Positions 27,555 through 37,997 are shown, numbered from the stretch's first letter. The stretch: DNA of 64,000 bases from a cyanobacterium PCC 7702 (GCA_000332255.1 KB235926.1:841416-905415); one strand, 5' to 3'. Program-made: numbers and translations. Notes: a model not told the origin generated them from the sequence alone.

Positions 27555-28802
27555 ATGACATTTACACTGTCTTCTCACAACGTTATCCAGTACCTGCGGA
27601 AATTAGGTGTGTGTAGCCTGGAAGATAACGTAGCAGTTGAGGAATTACCAGTAACAAGCGGCAAGAACGTGAATTTGCTGGTAACAACTTTCCAAGAGTA
27701 TCGCCCAGGAGAAAATACGGCAAAGCACGTGTTGCTAGTGAAACAAGAAAAAAACATTAGCGCTAGGGGTATTCCCCAGGAATTTTTCCAGGAATGGCTA
27801 TTTTCTCAAATGTTACAAAAATTTCCAGTCTTAGGAAACATAGCAGAAATTGCTTCATTAGTTGTGCATTTTGATGAGGAAAATTCCATCCTTGTGCGCA
27901 ACTACCTTGGGGAGTATCTAGAACTGGGGAAATTTTATCAAACATACAATATTTATCCTTGCGAAATAGCAGCTGCCATCGGTACTAGCTTGGGAGTACT
28001 GCATCGCGCTACATTTAACCGTCGCGAGTATCGGGATTTTATCGCAGCTGCTCCCCAAGGACAATTTCGCTATCAATTTTACAATCCAGCACAAGGGATA
28101 GAATCTATCAGTCCAGATACTTTTGGTGAGATTGCCAGCGAAGCACTGCAATTTTACATTCTTTATCAGCGCTACGAAAGTGTAGAAGCAGCGATCGCAA
28201 AATTAGCAACATTATGGGAACCTTGCTGCCTAACTCACAATGACTTGAAGTTAGAAAACATTTTAGTCCATTCAAGGTGGAACCAGCTAGATAACTGCCT
28301 GGTGCGGCTAATAGACTGGGAAGCTTGTGCGTGGGGAGAACCCGCCTTTGATTTGGGAACAGTTGTCGCCAGTTATTTGAGAATGTGGCTAGAAAGTCTG
28401 GTTAGAGATCCGGCGATGGAGTTAGAAGAATCTCTGCAATTAGCAGCTGTACCTCTAGAAACGCTGCAACCATCCATACTCGCCCTTGTGCAAGCTTACC
28501 TGGTTGCTTTTCCCATGATTTTAGAGTATCGTCGCGATTTAATCGAGCAAGTAGTTCAATTTGCGGGTTTGGTTTTGCTCCATCAGATGCAACAATCCAT
28601 TCAATACCGCAAACACTTTGACAACAGCAGCATTTGCATCTTTCAAGTTGCTAAAGCTCTACTTACTAACTCCCAAGAATCAATATCGACAGTTCTGGGA
28701 ATATCTAAATCGCAACTGCTGGGAGAAACTTTTACCAACTTCGCCAACAAGCAAAATCTGGTTCGCCTATACCAGAGTAAAACTTATTTGCGCGGGTGTT
28801 AA
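27555..28802 (+). CDS. Phosphotransferase of the APH/protein-kinase-like fold
   Basis: A 415-residue kinase-fold enzyme. The catalytic loop is CLTHNDLKLENILVHS (about residues 224-239; Brenner-type H-N-D with the metal-binding Asn), followed by the DFG-equivalent RLIDWEACAWGEPAFDLG. The N-lobe has LLVKQEKN as the probable ATP-binding lysine. It is not a Ser/Thr kinase of Hanks type. Its partner, 100 bases downstream, is a HopA1-family gene. In thioamitide and class V lanthipeptide clusters an APH-like kinase and a HopA1-like lyase act together to phosphorylate and then dehydrate Ser/Thr in a precursor peptide. The substrate here is unknown and could instead be a small molecule or protein. The last about 60 residues (after FDNSSICIFQ) have little family character. 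Confidence 0.8.
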   Translation: MTFTLSSHNVIQYLRKLGVCSLEDNVAVEELPVTSGKNVNLLVTTFQEYRPGENTAKHVLLVKQEKNISARGIPQEFFQEWLFSQMLQKFPVLGNIAEIASLVVHFDEENSILVRNYLGEYLELGKFYQTYNIYPCEIAAAIGTSLGVLHRATFNRREYRDFIAAAPQGQFRYQFYNPAQGIESISPDTFGEIASEALQFYILYQRYESVEAAIAKLATLWEPCCLTHNDLKLENILVHSRWNQLDNCLVRLIDWEACAWGEPAFDLGTVVASYLRMWLESLVRDPAMELEESLQLAAVPLETLQPSILALVQAYLVAFPMILEYRRDLIEQVVQFAGLVLLHQMQQSIQYRKHFDNSSICIFQVAKALLTNSQESISTVLGISKSQLLGETFTNFANKQNLVRLYQSKTYLRGC

Positions 28803-28902
28803 GAAAAGTATTCAGGGCTTGGAATCGAGTCGGAGGTCTGGAGTATAAAAGAGTAGTTTCATCTTTTTCTACGCACTTTGTGAAACTGTCACAGTCACAA
28901 TC

Positions 28903-30015
28903 ATGCTAGATTCTTGCGATCGCCATCTACTCGACATTGCCAGTAACATCCAAATAGAGTCTAACTTTTGCATTTATCATCCCAACTATCAACCCTTTGC
29001 CCTACCAAATCAGCTAGCAGAGAGATTTCAGAAAAATCCCGCACCACTACAGCAGAAATATCTCACTTTGCTGCTAAGAAATTTCATTTACGGTATCTAT
29101 TACAACGGCGCATTACAAAGGATTTTGGCATTAAATGCCGTTCGCGAAGCATGTCGAATGACATCTCCTGCAAGTTTTTTACCCCACGAATCCATAGCAA
29201 ACAATTCTGTTTTAGGAATTGACAAGCAATTGTACCAAAAGCTGCACAACAGTAATTATGGCATCGGTTACTTTGACCAGAATTGGCAGGTATTGCGCCG
29301 GGAACCTGACGGTAGTCTAGCGGTAACCAAAGGCGGCTTGACAATGCACGTAGAAAATGTTGCCTTCTCCCCAGGCAACCAACTTCGCCACCTGCAATCT
29401 GCCCAGCCAGGAGACAAGATCGACATTTGGATGCCGAAAAATCGATTGCGAAACGGTTGCTATGTAGCAGTTGGTAACGTCGGACACAAACTGCAAGCAA
29501 ATCTAGATGCTGATTTGGGAAAAGGGCGAATCTACTTAAATTTAACTGCTGCAGGCGCGATCGCTCTGATGGAAAGTTTGACGGTGGAATTGAATGCTGC
29601 TGCCATTCCTTTTAGCTTTCAAGTTCCATACAATTACTCTGCTTACGGACGCTACGACTCCGGAGTACTTTATTTTGAACGCAACGATTATCCCCTAGTT
29701 CGAGAAGTCTTGCAAAGCATCTACACCCAACACAAATCCCACTTTCGCCAGGAAATTCCCTTGTTTACCAAGTTTTTAGCACCTGGAGTGAGTTTTGCTG
29801 AAGAACCGGAGCGAAAATTCGTTGCTCAGGAAAATTTTGGCATGAACCGCTGTCAAATTGTTGCCAATGCTTTACTAGAAGCTTGGCAAAAAGGAAAAAA
29901 TTCTCCTCGAGAGCGGATGGAAATGATTTGTAAACATTTTGCTGATTTCGGAATTGATTGGCGGCGTCCCTATCTTAATCCTTGTTCTGAGGATATATAT
30001 TATCCTTTAACTTAA
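28903..30015 (+). CDS. HopA1-family protein (putative phospho-Ser/Thr lyase-like)
   Basis: 370 residues with hallmarks of the HopA1 effector-like family: an N-terminal helical region ([16 protein letters not shown]), a central beta region with [40 protein letters not shown], and the terminal [17 protein letters not shown] followed by [20 protein letters not shown]. The R-C-x2-V-A and I-D-x3-PYLNP elements recur in actinobacterial homologues of RiPP clusters, where the protein is thought to eliminate phosphate from phospho-Ser/Thr. Name apart, there is no secretion system here. The 29-base gap to the thioesterase gene and shared strand with the kinase suggest one transcript. Confidence 0.8.
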   Translation: MLDSCDRHLLDIASNIQIESNFCIYHPNYQPFALPNQLAERFQKNPAPLQQKYLTLLLRNFIYGIYYNGALQRILALNAVREACRMTSPASFLPHESIANNSVLGIDKQLYQKLHNSNYGIGYFDQNWQVLRREPDGSLAVTKGGLTMHVENVAFSPGNQLRHLQSAQPGDKIDIWMPKNRLRNGCYVAVGNVGHKLQANLDADLGKGRIYLNLTAAGAIALMESLTVELNAAAIPFSFQVPYNYSAYGRYDSGVLYFERNDYPLVREVLQSIYTQHKSHFRQEIPLFTKFLAPGVSFAEEPERKFVAQENFGMNRCQIVANALLEAWQKGKNSPRERMEMICKHFADFGIDWRRPYLNPCSEDIYYPLT

Positions 30016-30044
30016 AGCCCCAAATCTGCTCGATTTTTAATTCG

Positions 30045-30476
30045 ATGTCTTTTACCTATCATCGCACCGTTCGTTTCCAGGACACCGATGCTGCTGGTGT
30101 AGTTTATTTTGCCAATGTTTTGGGAATTTGTCACGAAGCTTATGAAGAATCTTTAGAAGCATCAGGTATAAATCTCAAAGAATTTTTTAGCAATTCCTCT
30201 GTAGCTTTTCCCATCGTTCATGCTAGTGTAGATTTCCTGCGACCAATTTTTTGCGGTGATAAGTTGATTATTAATATAAAGCCGCAAAAACTAGATGCTA
30301 GTAAATTTGAAATTAATTACCAAATTACAGTAGCCAATGTCATAGTTTCTCAAGCAGTAACCAAACATGTTTGTATCGATCCCCACAGCAGAGTTAAAAA
30401 AGAGTTACCAGATACAATGAACAAATGGTTGCAGAAAATTCACCCCAAGGAAAATCAACATTCAATATTGTTGTAA
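30045..30476 (+). CDS. 1,4-dihydroxy-2-naphthoyl-CoA thioesterase (hotdog fold)
   Basis: This 143-residue 4HBT-type thioesterase hydrolyses DHNA-CoA to DHNA in phylloquinone (vitamin K1) synthesis; the Synechocystis counterpart is slr0204. The catalytic segment [20 protein letters not shown] with its Asp near residue 16, then [26 protein letters not shown] and TKHVCIDP fit the cyanobacterial enzyme. It is the last gene of a plus-strand run that starts with the APH/HopA1 pair and its 3' end overlaps that of menE by 15 bases. The assignment is strengthened by the four other men genes alongside. Confidence 0.92.
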   Translation: MSFTYHRTVRFQDTDAAGVVYFANVLGICHEAYEESLEASGINLKEFFSNSSVAFPIVHASVDFLRPIFCGDKLIINIKPQKLDASKFEINYQITVANVIVSQAVTKHVCIDPHSRVKKELPDTMNKWLQKIHPKENQHSILL

Positions 30477-31919
30477 GTATTCTTGAGCTAATTGTTGAAG
30501 CTGCAGACGGTTAATTTTACCTTGAGAATTGCGAGGTAAAGTCTGTACAGGAATCCAGTATTTAGGAATTTTGATTTTGCTGAGTTTATCTTGTAGCAAA
30601 CTTTGTATTTCTAGAGGAAAAATATCTGCATTTTTAGGAATATAAATAGCTGCTATTGCCTGTCCCCAACGTTTGTCCGGGATTCCAAGTACGCAAACAT
30701 CAATTACCGTTGCAGTTGCTCGAATTGCTGACTCAATTTCTAATGGATAGATATTTTCACCACCTGTGATAATTTTGTCACTGCTGCGTCCAACTACGTG
30801 CAAGTAACCTTCCTCATCTAAAAAACCTATATCATCTGTGTGAAAAAGGCGAACTGAAGAAAAGTTAAAATAAAAATTTCCAGCTTCTGCTTTGCCACCA
30901 GCTGTCTGAAAGGGATAATAACCAAAAGCCAAAGATTTCGCTGCAATGGTAATATTGCCGCATTCATTTGCCGGCAAAACTTCACCTTGTTCGTTGCCAA
31001 TGGTAATATAGGCATGAGGAAGAATTCGACCGCAATTATCTTTACCGTTAAGAAAATCATCCGGTTTGAGAGTAGCAATTTGAGAAGCAGTTTCTGTCAT
31101 ACCATAAGTTATAGCTAAGGGAATGCGGTGATGTCTTGCTTTTTCTAACAATTCCTTAGCCGCGGGTGCACCTCCTAAAAGAACAGTTTGAAATCCAGCC
31201 AGCCAGGAAGTAACATCAAAATTAGCAAGCAGACGCTGTAACTGGGTAGGTACAAGAGAAAGAAAAAAATTCGATGTTTGGATATTAATTACATCGCCAC
31301 TTTCTAGTTTTTTCCAAGGGTAAATAACAAGTTGACCGCCAGTGATAAAGCAGCGCAGAAATTGCATCAAACCGCTAACGTGATATAACGGTAATACACA
31401 AAAGGAATTAACTTGCTGTAGTTGAAAATATTCTTGAAATCCCCGTACTGATGCTGTGAGTGTTTCCCAAGAATGAACTGCAAATTTAATTTTTCCAGAA
31501 GAACCGCCAGTAGGAATCATGATAGCGGAAAAGCAGGGGAAAGGGTGGAAATTTTCTAGCTTTTTGGCATTTTGGAACTGTTGTTTTTCCATTCCCCAAA
31601 TAATATCTGGCTGTACGAGTTCAAAAACTTGTTGCCATTCCCGGTCGACCCAATTAGGATTACAAAGAAATACTGAACTATTAGTTGCACAAGCAGCAAG
31701 AAAACCAGCTAAAAATCGTACTGGTTCGCGTTCGGCGAGGATGATTTTGGGTGGTGTTGACCGAGGCGCAAATGCAGTTAATTGTGAATAAAATTTCTCT
31801 GTTAACTCTAAAAAATGATGGTTGTGTTTGTGTAGTGCACCGGATGGCATTTCGCAAATTAGCCAGTCCTGAGGAAGTGAACAAAGCTGTTGGAGAATAT
31901 GGGGGAACATTTCTACCAT
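30462..31919 (-). CDS. menE: 2-succinylbenzoate-CoA ligase
   Basis: MenE adenylates o-succinylbenzoate and transfers it to CoA. This acyl-adenylate enzyme has the P-loop-like [15 protein letters not shown], the A5 motif [31 protein letters not shown], and the C-terminal [12 protein letters not shown] with GKINRLQLQ carrying the adenylation lysine. A GTG at 31934 is in frame, but the ATG at 31919 gives the usual short overlap with the menC stop and I prefer it. Divergent N-terminus and 485 residues are normal for cyanobacterial MenE. Confidence 0.94.
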   Translation of the reverse strand: MVEMFPHILQQLCSLPQDWLICEMPSGALHKHNHHFLELTEKFYSQLTAFAPRSTPPKIILAEREPVRFLAGFLAACATNSSVFLCNPNWVDREWQQVFELVQPDIIWGMEKQQFQNAKKLENFHPFPCFSAIMIPTGGSSGKIKFAVHSWETLTASVRGFQEYFQLQQVNSFCVLPLYHVSGLMQFLRCFITGGQLVIYPWKKLESGDVINIQTSNFFLSLVPTQLQRLLANFDVTSWLAGFQTVLLGGAPAAKELLEKARHHRIPLAITYGMTETASQIATLKPDDFLNGKDNCGRILPHAYITIGNEQGEVLPANECGNITIAAKSLAFGYYPFQTAGGKAEAGNFYFNFSSVRLFHTDDIGFLDEEGYLHVVGRSSDKIITGGENIYPLEIESAIRATATVIDVCVLGIPDKRWGQAIAAIYIPKNADIFPLEIQSLLQDKLSKIKIPKYWIPVQTLPRNSQGKINRLQLQQLAQEYLQQY

Positions 31920-32884
31920 AGATTTTCTAGCCACGCGGACTCGTTGTCTGCATCAAAGTAATGATTGACACCAAAACCTAACGCTCGAGGGTTTGCTGGA
32001 GATAATTCTGCTGCTAATTGCAGTGCTGCTTTTCTACCAATGTCAGTTTCAAAGACAGATGAAAAAACAGCATCGATGTTATGCTGTCGGCAAAATTGCC
32101 GCAGGTAAAAAGGAGAACCAGCGATCGCTGGTTTGATGATAAAAATTCCCCGCCAACCTTGTTGAAAGCAGTTTTCGAGTTGCTTGAGGGTAGCTACAGA
32201 TTCGTCCAGAGCGATCGCTGTTTGATAAAGACCGCTCAATTCCAACATGGCCGCAAACTCCTCCACCGCTAGGGGTTGTTCCATAAATTCAACTTCCGCC
32301 GTTAATTCCTGACTGGTATTTAATTCGTCGCAAGTTGCAAGCCACAACTGAGCTTGTTTGTAGCTGAGTTTGCCGTTAGCATCTAAACGCAATTTTGTGG
32401 AAGCTGGCAACTTTTGCACTAGTAATCTCAAGATTTCCAGTTCCAAATCGGTGGGATAAACACCAATTTTCCATTTCATGGTAGAATAACCCTGATGCCA
32501 AAGGCTTTGCCACGCTTCCAAAACCGATTCTCCTGCCGGTAACAAACCACTGCAGGCAAAACAAAAGGCGGAATTTATTCTGTTTGGGGACAGTTGCTCA
32601 AACGCTGACTCAAACCCGAATTGTGACGCTGGTAAGGTGTCGGGAATAGAAAAAATAATCTTTGGTGTAATTTCTTTTGGTAGCTGTTGACAAAACGTTA
32701 AGGCTTGTTCCAAGGTTTCAGAACCAAACCAGCTAATGGGAGCAATTTCTCCCCAGCCAATTTTTCCGGTTTCATCGCTGAGGCGAAGGATAATGCCTTC
32801 ACGGGTATCCCAAATACCATGACTGGTGATCACTGCACGCAGAAATTTCCTTCGATAGGGACGAAAGTCGAATTGACAGCGCAT
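31913..32884 (-). CDS. menC: o-Succinylbenzoate synthase
   Basis: MenC, an enolase-superfamily enzyme, dehydrates SHCHC to o-succinylbenzoate. Active-site elements are present: MKWKIGVYPTDLE (catalytic Lys), LRLDANGKL and EFMEQPL (metal ligands Asp, Glu), ALDESVATLKQLE (third ligand Asp) and IFIIKPAIAGS (second Lys). The chosen ATG at 32884 is two bases beyond the menA stop. The longer frame to 32926 would run into menA and adds unrelated residues. It overlaps menE by seven bases. Confidence 0.94.
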   Translation of the reverse strand: MRCQFDFRPYRRKFLRAVITSHGIWDTREGIILRLSDETGKIGWGEIAPISWFGSETLEQALTFCQQLPKEITPKIIFSIPDTLPASQFGFESAFEQLSPNRINSAFCFACSGLLPAGESVLEAWQSLWHQGYSTMKWKIGVYPTDLELEILRLLVQKLPASTKLRLDANGKLSYKQAQLWLATCDELNTSQELTAEVEFMEQPLAVEEFAAMLELSGLYQTAIALDESVATLKQLENCFQQGWRGIFIIKPAIAGSPFYLRQFCRQHNIDAVFSSVFETDIGRKAALQLAAELSPANPRALGFGVNHYFDADNESAWLENLW

Positions 32885-32886
32885 TT

Positions 32887-33798
32887 TTACAGTAAAAATC
32901 CGACACCAAACAGCAAGCAACACCAAAAATGCACGGCCACAGCAATAAATTTACAGTTGCTGACCTTGTCTGGTTGCTGGTGATTTTCTTGGACGTGACG
33001 GCATAATTTGATGGCAAAGGGTAAACTTAGCCAGCTTAACAACGTCCATGCAGGGAAAATTCCCCCCAGCACCAACAAAAACGTCAAGACGTAGATACTA
33101 GCTGCAAACAAGTTTAAAAGTTTTGCTCCTGCTTGCGTTCCCAAGCGCACGATTGGCGATCGCTTCCCTGCTGCTAAGTCATCTTCCACTTGGTGAAAGT
33201 GGGAACAATACAAAATTAAGCTTGTGGCGATGCCAACAACGATGGAAGCTGCTAAACTTACTATTGACCAGCTTTGAGTTTGACTGTAATATACTGCCGA
33301 GACTGCTAGCGGTCCAAAGGCGAAAAAACAAAGGATTTCTCCCACTCCTTGATAGCCCCAACGAAAGGGAGGTCCTTGGTACAGGTACCCCAAAATGCAG
33401 CCAGTCACTACTAATCCTACTACGGTAATATCCTGTTGCCACCAAGCGATCGCTGCTACTGCCAACAATCCCAAACATAAAAACAAATTTCCCAACCAAA
33501 ATATTAATAACTTGTTACCTGTTAAATTCACTAGAGAATGATGTTTGTTTTTATCAATTCCTGTTTCCGAATCAAAAACATCATTACTCAAATTTTCCCA
33601 GGCTAAAATTAATATCGCTGCCACTAAAAAAGTCAAAAAAATTGCTTTATTTATAACTTTTGTTTCTGCAAATGCTATTGCCGTTCCGACCCAAACAGGC
33701 ATAATAGCAACACTGTACATCGGGGGTTTGATCGCTGCCATCCATAACTGGCGATTTTTGAGATGGGGATTAGTGAGATTAATTAAGTTTGCTGACAT
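32887..33798 (-). CDS. menA: 1,4-dihydroxy-2-naphthoate phytyltransferase
   Basis: A UbiA-family membrane prenyltransferase; in cyanobacteria it attaches the phytyl tail to DHNA to make demethylphylloquinone. It has eight or nine membrane helices and both Asp-rich diphosphate-binding loops: ENLSNDVFDSETGID (about residues 66-80) and HFHQVEDDLAAGKRSPIVRLG. The length, 303, is normal. It is the first gene of the menA-menC-menE minus-strand operon, divergent from menF across a 400-base gap. Confidence 0.94.
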   Translation of the reverse strand: MSANLINLTNPHLKNRQLWMAAIKPPMYSVAIMPVWVGTAIAFAETKVINKAIFLTFLVAAILILAWENLSNDVFDSETGIDKNKHHSLVNLTGNKLLIFWLGNLFLCLGLLAVAAIAWWQQDITVVGLVVTGCILGYLYQGPPFRWGYQGVGEILCFFAFGPLAVSAVYYSQTQSWSIVSLAASIVVGIATSLILYCSHFHQVEDDLAAGKRSPIVRLGTQAGAKLLNLFAASIYVLTFLLVLGGIFPAWTLLSWLSLPFAIKLCRHVQENHQQPDKVSNCKFIAVAVHFWCCLLFGVGFLL

Positions 33799-34198
33799 TT
33801 AAAACTTAAGATGAAATTATTTTCGGCTATGAAATAATTTTACGCTTTTAAGTACATATCAATAAATTTTGAAATTGGCAAGAGGTTTTTGGGTGGAAAT
33901 ACAAGGGAGGATACCTGAGCAAGCAGCTAGGGACGGTAAAACCAAAGACCTGCAAAGCAGCGGGTCGACTTCTATATCTACGTCTTTTGCAGCTAACTTT
34001 GGTTGTTTGTGTTTGCATTTGGCATATTTCCAGGTGTTTACAGCTTTACCCTTCTCCTGGAGCTTAGAACCACTACACATTTGTGAACCCCCTGACGCTA
34101 GTGAAACTGTGACCCTTTGTGTTACCTAGTAGAAATACGACCACGAATTCTCATTCTATATAAAGATCGATTCACAAAAATTTACTAAACTACTAGTG
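33799..34198. promoter_or_regulatory. Divergent menA/menF intergenic region
   Basis: 400 bases between menA (minus) and menF (plus) must hold both promoters. The middle part (about 33890-34130) is less AT-rich than its edges and open in two frames (73 and 86 codons), but the translations look like noise. No riboswitch or known small RNA was recognised. A TATATAAAG sequence near 34157 is a possible menF -10 region. Confidence 0.45.
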
Positions 34199-35620
34199 AT
34201 GACAGTCTCACCATGTAGCGCAGACTTCTTTGTACCTAACAAAGACTTGTACAAATTCCTTGTAGCTGTTCGGCAAAAAAGTATCAAAAATAAATGCAAT
34301 CAAATAGCTAGTATTTCACTGAAAATAGACTTTGTCGATCCGCTGGTAATACTGGAAAAATTAACGCTACCGCATCAACTGAACTTTTATTGGGAGAACA
34401 AAAGCAAAAAGGAGGCAATAGCAGCCATTGATGCAGTAGCAAAATTGCAAATAGAAGGTAGCGATCGCTTTCTTCGCTCGGAAGAATTCATTAAAGATTC
34501 TTTCAGTAACATCATTAATTTTCTCAGCAGAGAAGAACCTTTTTTTCAACCTATATTTTTTTGTAGTTTTGGTTTTTTTGAGCGAAATTGTCGAGAAAAT
34601 TATCCCTTTCCAGCTGCAACAGTTTTTCTTCCGCGCTGGCAAGTAGCTGTGAAAGGTGAAGACTGTATCTTAGTATTTAACACCGTTGTTAACGCCGAAA
34701 TCAATATCAACGTCATTTGGGACATTCTCTGCCAAAAAATAGAAACAATCCGCGCTTTAAAATTTCATTGCCAGGTGGTAAACAAGCGAGAAGCTCAATT
34801 TAGTAAAAAATTTATCTTTCATCCAGAACGATTTAAACACTCTGTTTTATCAGCTTTAAAAACAATTCAGTCCGAGCGTATTAGTAAAATAGTTTTAGCA
34901 GATATACTGGATGTGCGAGGGAGCACTCCTTTTGACTTGTTCAGTTCTTTAAACAATTTGCGCCAACTGCATCCAAATTGCTATATTTTTTCCACAAGTA
35001 ACGGTCAGGGACAAAACTTTATCGGTGCTAGTCCGGAACGTTTAATTAGTATTCACAAACAACAGTTAGTCACCGATGCTTTAGCAGGAAGTGCACCGCG
35101 AGGAACAACACCTGCTGAAGATGCTATCAACGCCGATCGCTTGCTAAATAGTGAAAAAGAAAGACACGAACACTTGCTAGTTATCGATTTTATTACCCAA
35201 CGTCTTTCCCAAATCGGTTTGTTACCCCGGGTGTCACCACCCCGCTTGCGACAGCTATCCAACATTCAGCATTTGTGGACACCAATTAGCGCTATCGTTC
35301 CCGATCACGTCCATCCTTTGCAAATAGTTTCACAACTGCATCCTACACCCGCAGTAGCAGGTACCACGCCAGATTTAGCTTGCGATGAAATTCGGCGTTA
35401 CGAAAGCTTTGAGAGGGGTTTGTATGCAGCACCTTTGGGATGGGTAGATGCAAACGGTAATTGCGAATTTATTGTCGGAATTCGTTCTGCACTACTCGAC
35501 GGCGATCGCGCCAGACTTTACGCCGGTGCTGGTATTGTAGCAGGCTCCGATCCCGAAAAAGAACTACTGGAAGTTCAATTAAAACTTCAAGCTCTCCTGA
35601 AAGCATTAGTTTGTAGTTAG
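34199..35620 (+). CDS. menF: Isochorismate synthase
   Basis: MenF isomerises chorismate to isochorismate at the head of the phylloquinone pathway. The chorismate-binding fold is complete: ERISKIVLADILDVRG with the general-base lysine, FSTSNGQGQNFIGASPERLI, DALAGSAPRGTT (catalytic Glu region follows in SEKERHEHLLV), LSNIQHLWTPISA, HPTPAVAGTTPDLAC and FIVGIRSALLDGDRARLYAGAGIV. I start at ATG 34199; GTG 34196 directly precedes it. The N-terminal half is divergent, as usual for plastid and cyanobacterial enzymes. menD, menB and the other pathway genes are not in this window. Confidence 0.93.
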   Translation: MTVSPCSADFFVPNKDLYKFLVAVRQKSIKNKCNQIASISLKIDFVDPLVILEKLTLPHQLNFYWENKSKKEAIAAIDAVAKLQIEGSDRFLRSEEFIKDSFSNIINFLSREEPFFQPIFFCSFGFFERNCRENYPFPAATVFLPRWQVAVKGEDCILVFNTVVNAEININVIWDILCQKIETIRALKFHCQVVNKREAQFSKKFIFHPERFKHSVLSALKTIQSERISKIVLADILDVRGSTPFDLFSSLNNLRQLHPNCYIFSTSNGQGQNFIGASPERLISIHKQQLVTDALAGSAPRGTTPAEDAINADRLLNSEKERHEHLLVIDFITQRLSQIGLLPRVSPPRLRQLSNIQHLWTPISAIVPDHVHPLQIVSQLHPTPAVAGTTPDLACDEIRRYESFERGLYAAPLGWVDANGNCEFIVGIRSALLDGDRARLYAGAGIVAGSDPEKELLEVQLKLQALLKALVCS

Positions 35621-35653
35621 TTTCATAGCGCTAGCTGACGAAAACAAATAACT

Positions 35654-36967
35654 TTATAAAGCCAAGTCTCTATGAGTAAAAGATTTAGCATTCGCACCCG
35701 TATAAGACGCAACAACGTGACCGTTACCAGTTAATTGGTACTTATAGGTTACCAAACCTTCTAAACCAACAGGTCCGCGAGGAGGAAGTTGCTGGGTGCT
35801 AATTCCAACTTCGGCGCCAAAACCATAGCGAAAACCATCCGCAAAGCGAGTAGAACAATTTTGATAAACTCCTGCTGCATTTACCAGCGCCATAAAAGTT
35901 TTAGCCACTTCTTCATCTTCGGTCACGATCGCGTCGGTATGCTTAGAACCGTAATGGTTAATGTGGGCGATCGCTTCTTCTAAAGAATCAACTATCTTAA
36001 TTGCCAAAATCAAATCGCTGTATTCTGTTTCCCAGTCTTTTTCTGTTGCTGGTTCAATATTTTTTAAAATCTCTTGCGTACGTTTATCTCCTTTTAATTT
36101 CACCTTTTGTGCTTGTAAAGACTCAGCGATTTTCGGTAAAAAAATTGCAGCTATTTCTCCATGAACTAATAAAGTTTCTATGGCATTACAAGCGGCCGGA
36201 TATTGAACTTTGGCATCAACTGTAATCGCCACTGCTTTTTCCATATCCGCAGCTTTATCTATGTACAGATGACAAATACCGTCTGCGTGACCGAGGACGG
36301 GAATACGGGTATTTTCCTGTACGAATTTCACAAAAGAATTAGAACCTCTCGGAATAATTAAATCTACATATTTGTCTAATTTCAAAAGTTCTATAATTTC
36401 CTCTCTTGTGGTTAATAACTGTACTGCATCGGGGGGAACGGCGGTTTGAGATAATCCCTGCTTAATGGCTTTAACTATAGCTTCACAAGAACGAATAGCT
36501 TCTTGACCACCTTTGAGAATCACGCCGTTACCTGACTTGATTGCCAAAGAAACAATTTGAATAGCAGCTTCTGGACGTGCTTCGAAAATGACACCTAAAA
36601 CTCCTAAAGGACAAGTGATCCGCTTGAGAATTAAACCTGTATCCAACTCCCGGTGAAGTTGTACTGCACCCACAGGATCGGGAAGTTTCCCAACGTCTTT
36701 GACTCCAGCGATCGCATCTCGGAACTTATATTCATCTAACTGCAAACGCTTGTAAAGTGCTTTGGGAATTTCTTGTTTGGCTGCTACTTGACAATCCACA
36801 GCATTGGCTTGCAAAATTTCCTCTTGTGCTGATTCTAAAGCTTGTGCGATCGCTTCTATAGCTTCATTTTTGGCTGTGGTTGAAAGAACTGCTAATTTGA
36901 GTGCTCCCAGTCGAGTTTTTTTCGCTATTTCTAATAAATGAGAAGAATTTTGTTGAGAAATACTCAT
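35654..36967 (-). CDS. proA: Gamma-glutamyl phosphate reductase
   Basis: ProA reduces gamma-glutamyl phosphate to glutamate-5-semialdehyde with NADPH, the second step of proline synthesis. This aldehyde-dehydrogenase relative has the catalytic Cys in [16 protein letters not shown] (about residue 258), cofactor segments [20 protein letters not shown] and [13 protein letters not shown], and [20 protein letters not shown] followed by [15 protein letters not shown] near the end. 437 residues, about 15 to 20 more than E. coli ProA. It converges with menF; proB is not nearby. Confidence 0.96.
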   Translation of the reverse strand: MSISQQNSSHLLEIAKKTRLGALKLAVLSTTAKNEAIEAIAQALESAQEEILQANAVDCQVAAKQEIPKALYKRLQLDEYKFRDAIAGVKDVGKLPDPVGAVQLHRELDTGLILKRITCPLGVLGVIFEARPEAAIQIVSLAIKSGNGVILKGGQEAIRSCEAIVKAIKQGLSQTAVPPDAVQLLTTREEIIELLKLDKYVDLIIPRGSNSFVKFVQENTRIPVLGHADGICHLYIDKAADMEKAVAITVDAKVQYPAACNAIETLLVHGEIAAIFLPKIAESLQAQKVKLKGDKRTQEILKNIEPATEKDWETEYSDLILAIKIVDSLEEAIAHINHYGSKHTDAIVTEDEEVAKTFMALVNAAGVYQNCSTRFADGFRYGFGAEVGISTQQLPPRGPVGLEGLVTYKYQLTGNGHVVASYTGANAKSFTHRDLAL

Positions 36968-37130
36968 CGGTTTGAAGCAAAAAACTGGTCTAATTTCAAA
37001 TTTTAATTTCTAGAATTAACTGGCAAGTATTTTGCTAGTTTTTGCCAGTACAAATATAGTTATTCTACTTTACTTGATTGCGGCCGTGAAATTAACTGCC
37101 ACTTCCAGCAAGCAATCTATCCAATAAATA

Positions 37131-37961
37131 CTAACTTTTTTCGGCAAGTTGAGCTTTTGCTTGCTGCCACAAAGCTTCCAATTCTTCTAAAGTGTAATCA
37201 GAAAAAGGGCGATCGGCAAACGCTTCCATTTTTTGTATCCTTTGAATAAAGCGTTGATTTGTTCCCCGCAGAGCTTCACTGGGATCGAGATTATACCACC
37301 GAGCTAGCTGGAGAATAGAAAATAGTAAATCTCCTAATTCGGCTTGTTGTTGTTCTGGTGTTTCCTGGGTTAGTGCTTGTTGGAACTCCTGCAATTCCTC
37401 ATAAAACTTTTGCCACACTTCCTCGATATTTTGCCATTCCAATCCGACAGCAGCTGCTTTGTGGGAAATTTTCATAGTTGCTAACAAAGGAGGAAGCTTA
37501 CGAACATAATTGCTGAGTTTGGTGCTCAGTTTTTGACTTTCTAAAGGAGATTGTCCTTTTTCTGCTGCTTTAATTTCTTCCCAGTTTTTTCGTACCTGTT
37601 CCACGCTTTCAACGGAAACTTCACCAAAGACATGGGGATGACGACGAATTAGCTTCTGACAAATACCTTCTGCAACTTCCTGAAGGGAAAATTGTCCGTA
37701 CTCCTTGGCGATTTGCGCTTGTAAAACAACTTGTAAAAGCAGATCCCCCAATTCTTCAGCAATTGCCTGTTGCTCTCCTGTGTTGATCGCATCTACCACT
37801 TCGTAGGCTTCTTCGATAATGTAGGGTGTAAGAGTTTGGGGAGTTTGCGCCAAATCCCAAGGACAACCTCCCTGAGGCGATCGCAATTTTGCTACTACAT
37901 TAATTAGTTTTTGTAAAGCCGCTAGAGTTTCGGCGTGATTCTCGCTGGAGTAAAGTTCCAT
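37131..37961 (-). CDS. mazG: Nucleoside triphosphate pyrophosphohydrolase MazG
   Basis: MazG hydrolyses NTPs or dNTPs to monophosphate and pyrophosphate, cleaning damaged nucleotides or tuning stress responses. Two MazG domains lie in tandem: the first with CPWDLAQTPQTLTPYIIEEA and EELGDLLLQVVLQAQIA, the second with FYEELQEFQQAL and AELGDLLFSILQLARW. The ExxE and ExxD metal ligands of both are readable. It lies directly after the DUF2227 gene on the same strand, 36 bases apart. Confidence 0.95.
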   Translation of the reverse strand: MELYSSENHAETLAALQKLINVVAKLRSPQGGCPWDLAQTPQTLTPYIIEEAYEVVDAINTGEQQAIAEELGDLLLQVVLQAQIAKEYGQFSLQEVAEGICQKLIRRHPHVFGEVSVESVEQVRKNWEEIKAAEKGQSPLESQKLSTKLSNYVRKLPPLLATMKISHKAAAVGLEWQNIEEVWQKFYEELQEFQQALTQETPEQQQAELGDLLFSILQLARWYNLDPSEALRGTNQRFIQRIQKMEAFADRPFSDYTLEELEALWQQAKAQLAEKS

Positions 37962-37997
37962 AATAAATAACTCAAAAACTTCGTTTTGGTCGACAAA

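Noticed and set aside
33869-34129. 86-codon frame in the menA/menF gap
   Set aside because: Composition is not protein-like, a competing frame exists on the other strand, and no start signal is visible.
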